A stretch of 64,000 nt of DNA from assembly GCA_022825185.1 (NCBI GenBank), contig JAJDYK010000006.1, positions 3,838 to 67,837 of the forward strand, written 5' to 3'. Both the position numbers and the translations under genes were made by a program. Below the pieces are notes generated by a model. The model saw nothing but the letters and a program-made list of their open reading frames with translations, was not told where the DNA came from and ran no database searches. Below, piece after piece: positions 1 through 7,497 of this stretch. Within the stretch, counting starts at the first letter, position 1. The number at the start of each line of letters is the position of its first letter. The stretch comes from Candidatus Latescibacterota bacterium (lineage in GTDB: Bacteria; Latescibacterota; UBA2968; UBA8231).

Positions 1-1216
1 CTCGTGTCCAACCTTTGCTCGACATGATAGATGCCGTGCGCGCGGTGTCGTGGACGCCGATCTCGTATTGGGCGACTAGATCCGCTGCCGCGGCAAAATA
101 GGGCTGCATTTGCGGCACGTCCGGCAGTGGCAACAGCGCGTAATCGCCCGAGTTCTGCCAGCCGATTTCGACCAGTTGTTTGCGGTCGATGGCGAAGTTG
201 ATCGCCCGGCGGATTTCAGGATCGCCGAAAGGGGCCTCCATATTGTTGAACCCCAAGGTGATCGCCCACGGCGTCATGTAGCTGTAGGGTGGCTCTCGCC
301 CCGTCCAGGTGCTCATTCTGTCGTGTTGTTCGAGCAAGGTGATGATATTGGACGGTCGAAGCTCCAAACAGGTGTCGAGCTTGTTGGCCAGCAGGTTCTG
401 CACCCGCTGGTGCTCCTCCATATAGGGCAGAAAGATCAACCGCTCGACCTGCGGCAGCGCGTGGAAACCGGTTTTGGCCGCCCACCAGTCCGGGCGCAGA
501 TCCCAGATCCGCTGTGCTGGCTCCGATAGCGCAATGCGATACGGCCCCGTGACCACCGGCCAACCGCTGGCCAGATCGTAATTGGCAAAGCGCAGGGGAT
601 CTTGCTTCTCCCAGATGTGTTTGGGGACGATCGGCACGCCGTTGCCGTGGTTGTGGGTGAAATAACTGAACAGAAAGCGCGGGTTGGGCGATTTGAGGAC
701 GATCTTCGCCGTCAGGCTGTCGAGCGCCACTGCCTCTTGGACCCAGGTTTCCATATCAGTCGAGAACACCAGATTTGGCGCGTGCTCTTTGAGCATATTG
801 ACCGTAAAGACAAAGTCGTGCGCCGTCCATGGCATCCCGTCGCTCCACTCCACGCCCGGGCGTATATCCACCACGACTTCGGTGTAATCCGCGTTGAACC
901 GGTGCCCGGTGGCGATCCACGGCAGCGGCTCGGCGTCGATCTTGTAGCCATTGAAGAAGTAGAGCGGCTCGTAGAGAAACTGATAGCCGATCCGCGAGAT
1001 GCCGCCCGGCACGAAGGGGTTGAAGGTATTGTAGTCTTGGATCTGGCCACCGCAGGTGTTATTCTCGGCGCAATCGACGATCAGCGTGCGGTTGCGCGGT
1101 ACTTGCTGCAAACCGTCCGTGGCCTGTTCGTCGCCACAGGCTACCAAGGCTATACTGCAGAGAAAGGCCAAGCGCCAAGCGCTCGCCGCCCAGATTGCCC
1201 TAGACCGTTTTTCCAT
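1..1216 (-). CDS. ABC transporter substrate-binding lipoprotein, family 5 (partial)
   Basis: Reading the minus strand from an ATG gives a hydrophobic N-terminus ending in a lipobox (LVAC), so the protein is probably a periplasm-facing lipoprotein. Next comes a region with the shape of oligopeptide/nickel-type binding proteins (SBP family 5): NTFNPF near the N-terminus, then LYEPLYFFNG, then a VEWSDGMPWTAHDFVFT segment. That last segment matches the family's W-S-DG-P-TA-DV signature. The C-terminal part lies beyond the left edge, so about 405 residues are seen. An AG-rich site (ggagg) precedes the start. The family captures peptides, sugars or metals for an ABC importer. The permease genes would lie outside the window, and the substrate cannot be told from the sequence. 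Confidence 0.8.
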   Translation of the reverse strand, partial: MEKRSRAIWAASAWRLAFLCSIALVACGDEQATDGLQQVPRNRTLIVDCAENNTCGGQIQDYNTFNPFVPGGISRIGYQFLYEPLYFFNGYKIDAEPLPWIATGHRFNADYTEVVVDIRPGVEWSDGMPWTAHDFVFTVNMLKEHAPNLVFSTDMETWVQEAVALDSLTAKIVLKSPNPRFLFSYFTHNHGNGVPIVPKHIWEKQDPLRFANYDLASGWPVVTGPYRIALSEPAQRIWDLRPDWWAAKTGFHALPQVERLIFLPYMEEHQRVQNLLANKLDTCLELRPSNIITLLEQHDRMSTWTGREPPYSYMTPWAITLGFNNMEAPFGDPEIRRAINFAIDRKQLVEIGWQNSGDYALLPLPDVPQMQPYFAAAADLVAQYEIGVHDTARTASIMSSKGWTR

Positions 1217-1316
1217 ATTCACCCTACTTTCCTCCGTGCGAGACTTGTTACGCGCAACGGGAGGTAACATAAGGCGCGGAGTTCTCCGTTGTCCATATCC
1301 GATTTTGCGCTGTCCC

Positions 1317-1345
1317 TTGAGAGAGAGGGCTGCGTGCGCTAATAT
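1317..1345 (+). promoter_or_regulatory. Putative sigma-70 promoter for the FKBP gene
   Basis: TTGAGA (5 of 6 to the -35 consensus) is followed by a 17-base spacer and TAATAT. This would put the transcript start near 1352, about 35 bases before the FKBP start codon. It sits in the divergent gap between the binding-protein gene and the FKBP gene. The FCB -35/-10 consensus can differ from the E. coli one, so this is a pattern match only. Confidence 0.4.
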
Positions 1346-1386
1346 GGAAGGTGTTCCTCTCCACCCTCACTCCCGGAGGTAACGCC

Positions 1387-1833
1387 ATGAACGCCCTACT
1401 CCCCTTCGCCTTATTGGCGTTCGTCGCTTGCTCAGACCCCTGCGCCGAATCCATCGACCAAGCCTTTCTCGACCAAGAAGCCGCTAAGGAAGGAGCCGTG
1501 CGCACTGAATCCGGCCTCATCTATCAGGAGCTAAAAGGGGGTTACGGTCCCCAGCCAGGGCCTAAAGCCCGCGTCACCGTCCACTACAAGGGCATGTTTG
1601 CCGACGGCGAGGTCTTCGACAGCTCGTACGAACGGGGCCGCCCCAGCACGCTCTCGCTCAAAAGGGTCATTCCCGGCTGGACCGAGGGACTGCAGATGAT
1701 GAAGGGTGGCGGCAAGGCGCGGCTGGTGATCCCGCCGGGATTGGCCTATGGCAAAAAGGGCAAGCCCGGCAGCATCCCTTCGTGCGCGATCTTAATTTTT
1801 GAAATCGAGTTATACGAGATAAAAGGGAGTTAA
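1387..1833 (+). CDS. FKBP-type peptidyl-prolyl cis-trans isomerase lipoprotein
   Basis: This 148-residue protein begins with a short lipoprotein signal (LAFVAC). It then has one complete FKBP domain: VTVHYKGMFADGEVFDSSYERG, then VIPGWTEGLQMMKGGGKARLVIPP, LAYG, and a final IFEIELYEI strand. The V-I-P-G-W loop and LAYG are the hallmark active-site segments. It should catalyse proline isomerisation on proteins at the cell envelope. A longer in-frame start 36 bases upstream exists, but the ATG used here has an ideal GGAGGT site at 1375-1380 and gives a clean signal peptide. The next gene starts 4 bases after its stop, so the two are probably co-transcribed. Confidence 0.9.
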   Translation: MNALLPFALLAFVACSDPCAESIDQAFLDQEAAKEGAVRTESGLIYQELKGGYGPQPGPKARVTVHYKGMFADGEVFDSSYERGRPSTLSLKRVIPGWTEGLQMMKGGGKARLVIPPGLAYGKKGKPGSIPSCAILIFEIELYEIKGS

Positions 1834-1837
1834 ATCC

Positions 1838-2701
1838 ATGAGCAAGCTATCGCGCCGCAACATGGGGCGCACTGGTATGCAGCCTAGGGCGCTCGGTATG
1901 GGCGCAGCCTTTGTCGGCGCATCCGGCGAGGCCGAAACCATCGCCACTATCGAACGCGCTCTCGATCTGGGCATCGACTATTTCGACAGCTATGCTGGCC
2001 GCAACGAGGAGCACTGGGGCAAGGCGCTTGCTGGCGTCGAGCGATCTAGCTATTACATGCAGGCCAAGGTCGGCCCGCACCCGGAACGTCCCAAGGACTT
2101 TTCCGCGGAGGCCACGCGTTGGAGCGTCGAACAAAGTCTGCAATCCATTCGCGTTGATTACCTCGACGCCGTACTGGTCCACGATCCACCCGATATTGCC
2201 GACCCTTTAGGTCCCGGTCGCGCCTTCGACGAGTTGCAGAAAATGAAGGAAGAGGGTTTGGTGCGCCACATTGGTTTGGGGGTCCGCGATCACGACTTCC
2301 ACCGCGCTGCCATCGAGGCCGGCCACGCCGAGATTGTCCTCACCTTCCTCGACTACACGCTGCTCGACCAATCCGTCGCCCGCACCACCATGCGCTTAGC
2401 TAAAAAGCACGGCACGGGTCTGATCTTGGCCAGCGTCTTCGGCATGGGTCGCTTGACGGGCATTGAGCCGGATCGGCCCGCCGAGCCGCGTGCTCACGCC
2501 ATGTGGGAATGGTGCCAAGAGCAGAACGTGGACATCAAGCACTTGGCCATGCAGTTCTGTCTCGACGCGCCCATCGACGGCATCGTCATGAGCGGCCCAG
2601 CCGACCGCCACCAGCTTCAGGATGCGTACGACGCGGCGACTCAGGAAGTGCCTGCTGAGATTTGGGTGGCGTTTGAGGAGAAGTTCGGCGTTGGGATCTA
2701 G
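1838..2701 (+). CDS. Aldo/keto reductase family oxidoreductase
   Basis: This 287-residue protein opens with the typical SRRNMGRTGMQPRALGMGAA strand. The usual catalytic tetrad can be seen: Asp and Tyr in DYFDSYAGRNEEHWGKAL, Lys in MQAKVG and His in VLVHDPP. Members fold as a TIM barrel and reduce carbonyls with NADPH; in this type of bacterium many act on sugar derivatives or quinones. The length is slightly short of the common 310-330 residues because the C-terminal part is compact, but no motif is missing. Substrate unknown. It lies directly behind the FKBP gene, probably in one transcript. Confidence 0.88.
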   Translation: MSKLSRRNMGRTGMQPRALGMGAAFVGASGEAETIATIERALDLGIDYFDSYAGRNEEHWGKALAGVERSSYYMQAKVGPHPERPKDFSAEATRWSVEQSLQSIRVDYLDAVLVHDPPDIADPLGPGRAFDELQKMKEEGLVRHIGLGVRDHDFHRAAIEAGHAEIVLTFLDYTLLDQSVARTTMRLAKKHGTGLILASVFGMGRLTGIEPDRPAEPRAHAMWEWCQEQNVDIKHLAMQFCLDAPIDGIVMSGPADRHQLQDAYDAATQEVPAEIWVAFEEKFGVGI

Positions 2702-2738
2702 GTGATAATCAGCGTTAATCCCGTCAGAAGGGGTAGAA

Positions 2739-3485
2739 ATGGACTCTTCATTACCTGAACCTCGCAGTTACTTCGCAACGACCGCGGATTCGTACGATCG
2801 GCTCCAGCCCGTTCTAAGTCCACCTTACAGTAGGGGCTTGGACATGCTTGTGGACCTGATCCCCTTTGATGCCGATGATGCATTTGAGTTTGTGGACCTC
2901 GGCTGTGGCACGGCGGAGCCGACTGTGCGTGTGTTGGAGTACTTCCACCGCGCTACCGGCACCTGTATCGATAGCGAGCCGGAGATGCTTGCGCTCGCTA
3001 GGAAGAAACTGACGCCGTATTCGGGTCGGATCGAGGTGCGGGAAGCGGACATCACTAGTTGTGAGATTCAGCCGTGTGATTTGGTGTTCTCAGCAAAGAC
3101 GATTCACCACGTTCCGCCGGCCGGTCTGCCCGAACTTTTTGCCCGGATTGCAGGCGCACTTCGGTCGGGTGGTTGCTTCGTCCTGTACGATGCGATGTCG
3201 GTCGGGCCCCGGTGGGGAACGAATGCTCGGCAGCAGTCGTCGCGCTTCCGCCAGCGCCATCTCCAAGACGCCATTGCTTCAGGAGTAGCTACTCAGCAAG
3301 AGATTGAGGCCAGGGTGGAATACAAGCGAGCGATGAAGGCCGCTGGGAAGGATGTCGAGTACGAGCATAGCGCAGAGAACATGATCGACGCCATGACCGA
3401 GGCCGGGTTTGATGAAGTGGCTATCGTCTGGCGCATGTTTGCCGACACGATTCTGTTGGCTTTTACACCAGCCAAGGATGCTTGA
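2739..3485 (+). CDS. Class I SAM-dependent methyltransferase
   Basis: This 248-residue protein has the Rossmann motif I (FVDLGCGTAEPT, residues about 50-61) and an acidic motif II (GTCIDSEPEMLALARKKL). It also has a motif IV region (DLVFSAKTIHHV) and the post-motif GGCFVLYD strand. This is the Methyltransf_25/11 type used on small molecules. The final codon is directly followed by the ATG of the winged-helix regulator, so the two are translationally coupled and probably work together. An AAGGGG site precedes the ATG. The substrate is not evident. Confidence 0.85.
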   Translation: MDSSLPEPRSYFATTADSYDRLQPVLSPPYSRGLDMLVDLIPFDADDAFEFVDLGCGTAEPTVRVLEYFHRATGTCIDSEPEMLALARKKLTPYSGRIEVREADITSCEIQPCDLVFSAKTIHHVPPAGLPELFARIAGALRSGGCFVLYDAMSVGPRWGTNARQQSSRFRQRHLQDAIASGVATQQEIEARVEYKRAMKAAGKDVEYEHSAENMIDAMTEAGFDEVAIVWRMFADTILLAFTPAKDA

Positions 3486-4085
3486 ATGAGTATGTGGCGT
3501 GAATTGACATTTCCGGACAACTCCTTGAAGGACGCGGTACTTGTTATCGAAGATGAGCGTGCGAACGTACTCGCCGATCCACTTCGTTGGCGCATCCTCG
3601 AAATTCTTGGAGCAGGGAAGTCGGTCGCGGAAATTTCGCAGACGTTGGATGTTACCGATGCTCGGGTGCTGTACCACTTGCAACGGCTGGCGCAAACAGG
3701 CGTCGTGCATTTGGAGGAAGAGGGAGCAGACCCCCAGGAATGGCGTTGTTTGCCAGCGGCAGGTACGATTCGCGTTCGAGAGTCCCTTGCGACGGCTGAC
3801 CAAATTGCAGAGGCTATGCCAACGGATGTTGTTAGCCAGTTCAATCAAGCGTTTCGCGAAGCTGCCGAGGGCTTGTATGGTTCGACATTCCAGCAGTCCG
3901 TCAATCACAACCGCGCGCGACTGTCTGAAGAACAGGCCGCTGAATTTGGTCGCCGCTTACTGGCGCTTATAGAAGAGTACTTTCCTCCAGGGAAAGGGGA
4001 TCGAGCGGGCGTCAAATACGGTTTCCATGGAATTCTCACGCCGATTGATCTTCATCCGCTTGGGGAGTCTGAAGCTGAGAATTGA
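3486..4085 (+). CDS. ArsR-type winged-helix transcriptional regulator
   Basis: This 199-residue protein has an N-terminal DNA-binding domain (residues about 28-78: ADPLRWRILEILGAGKSVAEISQTL, then ARVLYHLQRLAQTGVVHL). This is the ArsR/HTH_20 pattern, in which the recognition helix is followed by a wing. The C-terminal ~110 residues are helical and acidic and have no metal-binding cysteines, so sensing is probably not thiol-based. The ATG abuts the methyltransferase stop with no gap. The 3' end overlaps the TTG start of the truncated HigB reading frame. The likely role is control of the methyltransferase pair. Confidence 0.8.
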   Translation: MSMWRELTFPDNSLKDAVLVIEDERANVLADPLRWRILEILGAGKSVAEISQTLDVTDARVLYHLQRLAQTGVVHLEEEGADPQEWRCLPAAGTIRVRESLATADQIAEAMPTDVVSQFNQAFREAAEGLYGSTFQQSVNHNRARLSEEQAAEFGRRLLALIEEYFPPGKGDRAGVKYGFHGILTPIDLHPLGESEAEN

Positions 4086-4270
4086 AACCAGATATCACTT
4101 ACCTCACTCTTTATTTTGATAATCTACGGATACCGCCTGGCAACCGACTCGAAGTGTTGAGCGGCGATCGACAAGGGCAGCATAGTATCCGCGTGAATGA
4201 CCAGTGGCGTGTGTGTTTTGTGTGGCGTGACGATAATGTTTTCGATGTCGAAATCGTTGATTACCACTGA
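4082..4270 (+). pseudogene. higB: HigB-type toxin, N-terminally truncated
   Basis: The 62-residue frame (TTG start) matches the second half of HigB/RelE-type toxins: DNLRIPPGNRLEVLSGDRQG, then HSIRVNDQWRVCFVW and DVEIVDYH. Full family members have about 92 residues and an N-terminal helical region of some 30 residues before DNLRIPPG. Here that part is absent, and an in-frame TGA at 4076-4078 closes the frame just upstream. The 5' end has apparently been replaced by the end of the regulator gene. The remaining beta-sheet carries the basic residues that act in mRNA cleavage, but the fold is unlikely to be complete. HigA follows 9 bases later, as in an intact module. Confidence 0.75.
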
Positions 4271-4279
4271 GGAGATACC

Positions 4280-4579
4280 ATGACTAAGCGAGACTTTCCG
4301 CCAATCCATCCAGGTGAGGTTCTCTTAGAAGATTTTCTCAAGCCTATGCAGATGAGTCAATATCATTTGGCTAAGGCAATCTGTGTTCCGCCACGTCGCA
4401 TTAATGAAATTGTGCATGGGAAGCGGGGCATCACGGCAGATACAGCCTTACGGCTGGGGCACTTTTTTAGAATGGAAGCGCAATTCTGGATGAATCTCCA
4501 AGCCCGTTATGATCTTGAAACGACCCGGGAAACTTTGGCCGACAGACTGGACCAAGAAGTTCGGGTGCATACGGTCTAA
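4280..4579 (+). CDS. higA: HigA-family XRE antitoxin
   Basis: This 99-residue protein has the canonical HigA opening (PPIHPGEVLLEDFLKPM) and a helix-turn-helix (MSQYHLAKAICVPPRRINEIVHGKRGIT). The C-terminal part (ALRLGHFFRMEAQFWMNLQARYDLE) is typical of the family. The protein normally binds and neutralises HigB and represses its own operon. It is full length although its toxin is truncated. GGAG precedes the ATG. Confidence 0.92.
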   Translation: MTKRDFPPIHPGEVLLEDFLKPMQMSQYHLAKAICVPPRRINEIVHGKRGITADTALRLGHFFRMEAQFWMNLQARYDLETTRETLADRLDQEVRVHTV

Positions 4580-4606
4580 CTCCATTCTTCTCTCTCAGGG
4601 GGTATC

Positions 4607-5497
4607 ATGTCGCAGGCAATGGATAATTTGAGGGGCAGCTTGGTCGCCTTGGTGACGCCGATGACGGCATCAGGAGCCATCGACTGGGCGGCGCTGGACG
4701 GCTTGGTGGATTGGCACTTGGAATCCGGGACGCACGGCATTGTGCCGGTGGGTACCACCGGCGAATCGGCCACGCTGACTCACGCCGAACACAAACAAGT
4801 GATCGAAGCCGTGGTGCGCCGGGTGAATGGCCGCGTGCCGGTGGTTGCAGGTACCGGTGCTAACGCGACTGCCGAGGCCATCGAGTTCACTCGGGCGGCG
4901 CATGGCGATGGTGCCGACTACTGTCTGTCGGTGACGCCGTACTACAACAAGCCGACTCAGGAGGGCCTTTACCGGCACTATTGCGCCATTGCCGAGGCGG
5001 TGGATCTGCCGATGGTCCTCTACAATGTGCCGCCGCGCACGGCGTGCGACATGGAGGCCGCGACTGTGGCCCGGTTGTCTGCTGTCGATTCGATTGTCGG
5101 CATCAAGGAAGCGTGTGGTGATCCTAGCCGCGTCGCCGAGATCAAGGCGCTGGTGTCTGACGACTTTGTCTTGCTGTCTGGCGAGGACGCGCAGACGCTT
5201 ACTATGGCGGGTTACGGAGCCGTCGGGGCGATTTCGGTGACCGCCAATGTCTTGCCAGCGGCCATGGCCGAGTTCTGCCGAGCGTTTATCGACGGAGACG
5301 ACAAGGCCCGTGCGTTGGATGCCAAGCTACAGCCGATTCACGCGGCCCTGTTCATGGAGACGAGCCCCATTCCGACCAAGTGGGCACTCAACGCTATGGG
5401 CAGGATTGACGTTGGTATTCGACTTCCACTGGTGGAATTAACGGAACCTGTGCAGATCGAATTACGCAAACGACTGGAGACTTTGGGCGTGCTTTAA
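4607..5497 (+). CDS. dapA: 4-hydroxy-tetrahydrodipicolinate synthase
   Basis: This 296-residue TIM-barrel aldolase makes the first committed step of lysine/diaminopimelate synthesis, from pyruvate and aspartate semialdehyde. Visible family landmarks are the GTTGES phosphate-like loop (residues 49-54), the catalytic Tyr in LYNVPPRT (Tyr139) and the Schiff-base Lys in GIKEACGD (Lys167). SVTPYYNKP also matches. The second ATG (residue 5) would also give a good protein, but a GGGGGT site favours the first. No other lysine genes are nearby. Related N-acetylneuraminate lyase-type enzymes share the fold, but YYNKP and the overall match favour DapA. Confidence 0.93.
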   Translation: MSQAMDNLRGSLVALVTPMTASGAIDWAALDGLVDWHLESGTHGIVPVGTTGESATLTHAEHKQVIEAVVRRVNGRVPVVAGTGANATAEAIEFTRAAHGDGADYCLSVTPYYNKPTQEGLYRHYCAIAEAVDLPMVLYNVPPRTACDMEAATVARLSAVDSIVGIKEACGDPSRVAEIKALVSDDFVLLSGEDAQTLTMAGYGAVGAISVTANVLPAAMAEFCRAFIDGDDKARALDAKLQPIHAALFMETSPIPTKWALNAMGRIDVGIRLPLVELTEPVQIELRKRLETLGVL

Positions 5498-5562
5498 CGA
5501 ATTGTTGATGGCGGATTTTGGCGACGACTATCTAAACCCTTATCACAGAAAACTAGACACTA

Positions 5563-6228
5563 ATGTTACAAGCAGTGCTTTTCGATCTCGACGGAACACT
5601 GTTAGATAGGCTTAGCTGCCTTAGAGTGTATCTGTACGGTCAGGTCGAACGATTAACCAATGACCTTCACGCTCTTCCATTTGGCGAATACATGGAGCGA
5701 GTAATCGAGTTGGACGCCTATGGCCACGCCGATAAGGGTGAGTTGTTTCGGCGTATTGAATGCGACTTTGCTCTCTCGCCCGGTACTTGGCAGAGGATAT
5801 TGGACGATTTTCTGACCTACTTTCCCCATATATGCGTTCCGTTTCCCAAGACACATCAGACGCTCACCATACTCAGGCAACAAGGCTTGAAGATGGGGCT
5901 CATCACGAATGGGGCAGTTGATTCACAGCAACCGAAAATTGATGGTTTGGGGATCGCTCGCTATTTCGACACCGTATTGATCTCGGAAGCCGAAGGGGTC
6001 GCCAAACCAGATGCGGAAATTTTCCGTCGGGCGACCGACAACTTGGGCGTCTCGCCAGATCAGGCTGTCATGATTGGCGACAATCCAGAGGCCGACGTTC
6101 GGAGTGCCAAGTCCTTTGGGATGAAAGCGATTTGGAAGCGAGATGACTACTGGGAAGCACCTGAGATTGTAGATGCAGTGATTGACGATCTCGATGAGTT
6201 GCCAAGCATAATACACAACCTCGCGTGA
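5563..6228 (+). CDS. HAD-superfamily phosphatase
   Basis: This 221-residue protein has all four HAD motifs: the nucleophile motif LFDLDGTLLD (Asp8 and Asp10), ITNG (motif II Thr), the Lys in AKPD, and the GDNPEADV acidic motif. A helical cap lies between motifs I and II. This is the Hydrolase_2/YjjG-like subclass, which dephosphorylates sugar phosphates or nucleotides. No clear ribosome site is seen before the ATG. The gene overlaps the longest reading of the acetyltransferase by a few bases, suggesting co-transcription. Confidence 0.87.
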   Translation: MLQAVLFDLDGTLLDRLSCLRVYLYGQVERLTNDLHALPFGEYMERVIELDAYGHADKGELFRRIECDFALSPGTWQRILDDFLTYFPHICVPFPKTHQTLTILRQQGLKMGLITNGAVDSQQPKIDGLGIARYFDTVLISEAEGVAKPDAEIFRRATDNLGVSPDQAVMIGDNPEADVRSAKSFGMKAIWKRDDYWEAPEIVDAVIDDLDELPSIIHNLA

Positions 6229-6263
6229 GTTCATCCTGTGGCGAACACTTCCGCGAGAAGATT

Positions 6264-6749
6264 ATGCGAATCAGACTAGAAGAAGCATCCATTAGAGACG
6301 CCGAAACTATTCACCGACTTCAGGTTAAGTCATTCTTGCCACTGCTTCGCAAGTACCAAGATCATGGAACGAATCCAGCTAATGAAGAGGTCAAACAAAT
6401 TGTCAACAGATTAAAGCAACCGAACACTAGTTACTACTTCATCATCCTTGATGGTGTTCAAATTGGGGCGATTAGGATTGTTTACAATGGCGAAACCAAG
6501 CGAGCAAGGATCAGTCCAATGTTTATCGTCCCAGAGCATCAGGGAAAGGGGTATGGTCAGGAGGTCATTATGCTTGTTGAGGACGTTGTTAATGCGGAGT
6601 ACTGGGAACTTAAGACGATTCTACAAGAGGAGAGAAACTGTCATTTCTATGAGAAAATGGGCTATAGAAAGACTGAGCTCACTCAAGAGGTCGACGACAG
6701 AATGACCATTGTTTCTTACAAAAAAAGAAAAAATAGGAGTGCTCCATGA
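6264..6749 (+). CDS. GNAT-family N-acetyltransferase
   Basis: The protein has about 161 residues from this ATG; a GTG at 6225 would add 13 poorly matching residues and overlap the HAD gene. It starts in family style (RIRLEEASIRDAETIHRLQ). The acetyl-CoA-binding motif A is PEHQGKGYGQEVI (residues about 94-106). Motif B follows as the CHFYEKMGYRKTE segment. It would transfer an acetyl group to an amine; the substrate is unknown. The DNA is visibly richer in A and T than the neighbouring dapA or the CocE-type hydrolase gene, which fits recent acquisition. Confidence 0.85.
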   Translation: MRIRLEEASIRDAETIHRLQVKSFLPLLRKYQDHGTNPANEEVKQIVNRLKQPNTSYYFIILDGVQIGAIRIVYNGETKRARISPMFIVPEHQGKGYGQEVIMLVEDVVNAEYWELKTILQEERNCHFYEKMGYRKTELTQEVDDRMTIVSYKKRKNRSAP

Positions 6750-6820
6750 TGATGCCGCTCGACCAGTCACCGGATCGCGTCCGGGACCGCCTCCTTGAGT
6801 TCAGTCGGACACATGCATAG
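6746..6820 (+). other. Short 24-codon reading frame, probable gene relic
   Basis: Three consecutive ATG codons overlap the acetyltransferase stop and follow an AGGAG site, which would give a 24-residue peptide ending in LLEFSRTHA. The same frame continues after the TAG as IIAEMCARFAAQVLTK up to a second stop just at the esterase start. This looks like a decayed small protein rather than a functional peptide. I recognise no family. Confidence 0.25.
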
Positions 6821-6867
6821 ATCATAGCGGAGATGTGCGCTAGGTTTGCTGCACAGGTTCTAACGAA

Positions 6868-7472
6868 ATGACACAGGATATAAGAATCTGCTTTATCGGC
6901 GATTCATTGGTTAATGGTACCGGTGACGAGGCGGCTCTCGGGTGGGCCGGGCGTCTGTGTGCGATGGCTAATGCGAGCGATATACCTGTTCCTATTACAA
7001 TCTTGGTATTCGGCGAAACACGAGCAAAGATATTCTGCTGCGCTGGGAGAGCGAATGCACTCTTCGATTGCCCGATTTCTGCGATGGTCGCATAGTCCTC
7101 TCATGTGGCGTCAATGATACGGTCATCGAGAATGGGAAAGTGCGCGTCAGTTCTGCGGAATCTTGCGCGAATGTCCGAGCGATTCTGGGCGGAGCCAAGC
7201 AATACACTGTGCTTATGGTTGGTCCGCCGCCCGTTCTTGACGACGAACAAAATGAGAGAATCGAAGACCTCTCGGTTGCTTTTGCCCGTGAGACACAAAC
7301 GCTTGGAGTCCCGTACATTGACCTCTTTTCTGCACTTTGCTCGGATGATGCCTATAAACGGGAAGTGGAGAGGAACGACGGCGCTCATCCGAGAAATGAG
7401 GGCTATTCCAAGATGGCGCGTATTATAGGTTCATCGCCTAATTGGTGGTTTCATACTTTGGGGGAGTCGTAG
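6868..7472 (+). pseudogene. SGNH/GDSL-family esterase, frameshifted
   Basis: The first frame gives the nucleophile block CFIGDSLVNGTGD and stays plausible up to about residue 43 (VPIT). Moving to the next frame at about 6994-6996 restores the expected continuation YNLGIRRNTSKDILLRWE. The block III motif SCGVNDT and the C-terminal DGAHPRNEGY with Asp and His follow. A single missing base near 6993-6996 explains the break. The joined product would be about 200 residues, normal for the family. All catalytic blocks survive, so the lesion is recent or is a sequencing error. The family hydrolyses lipid or acyl esters. Confidence 0.8.
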
Positions 7473-7497
7473 CCGTCTTTAAGAAAAAATTCACGGC

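Noticed and set aside
602..1267. 221-residue open frame on the + strand
   Set aside because: Antisense to the SBP family 5 lipoprotein, which reads cleanly from its lipobox on the - strand.
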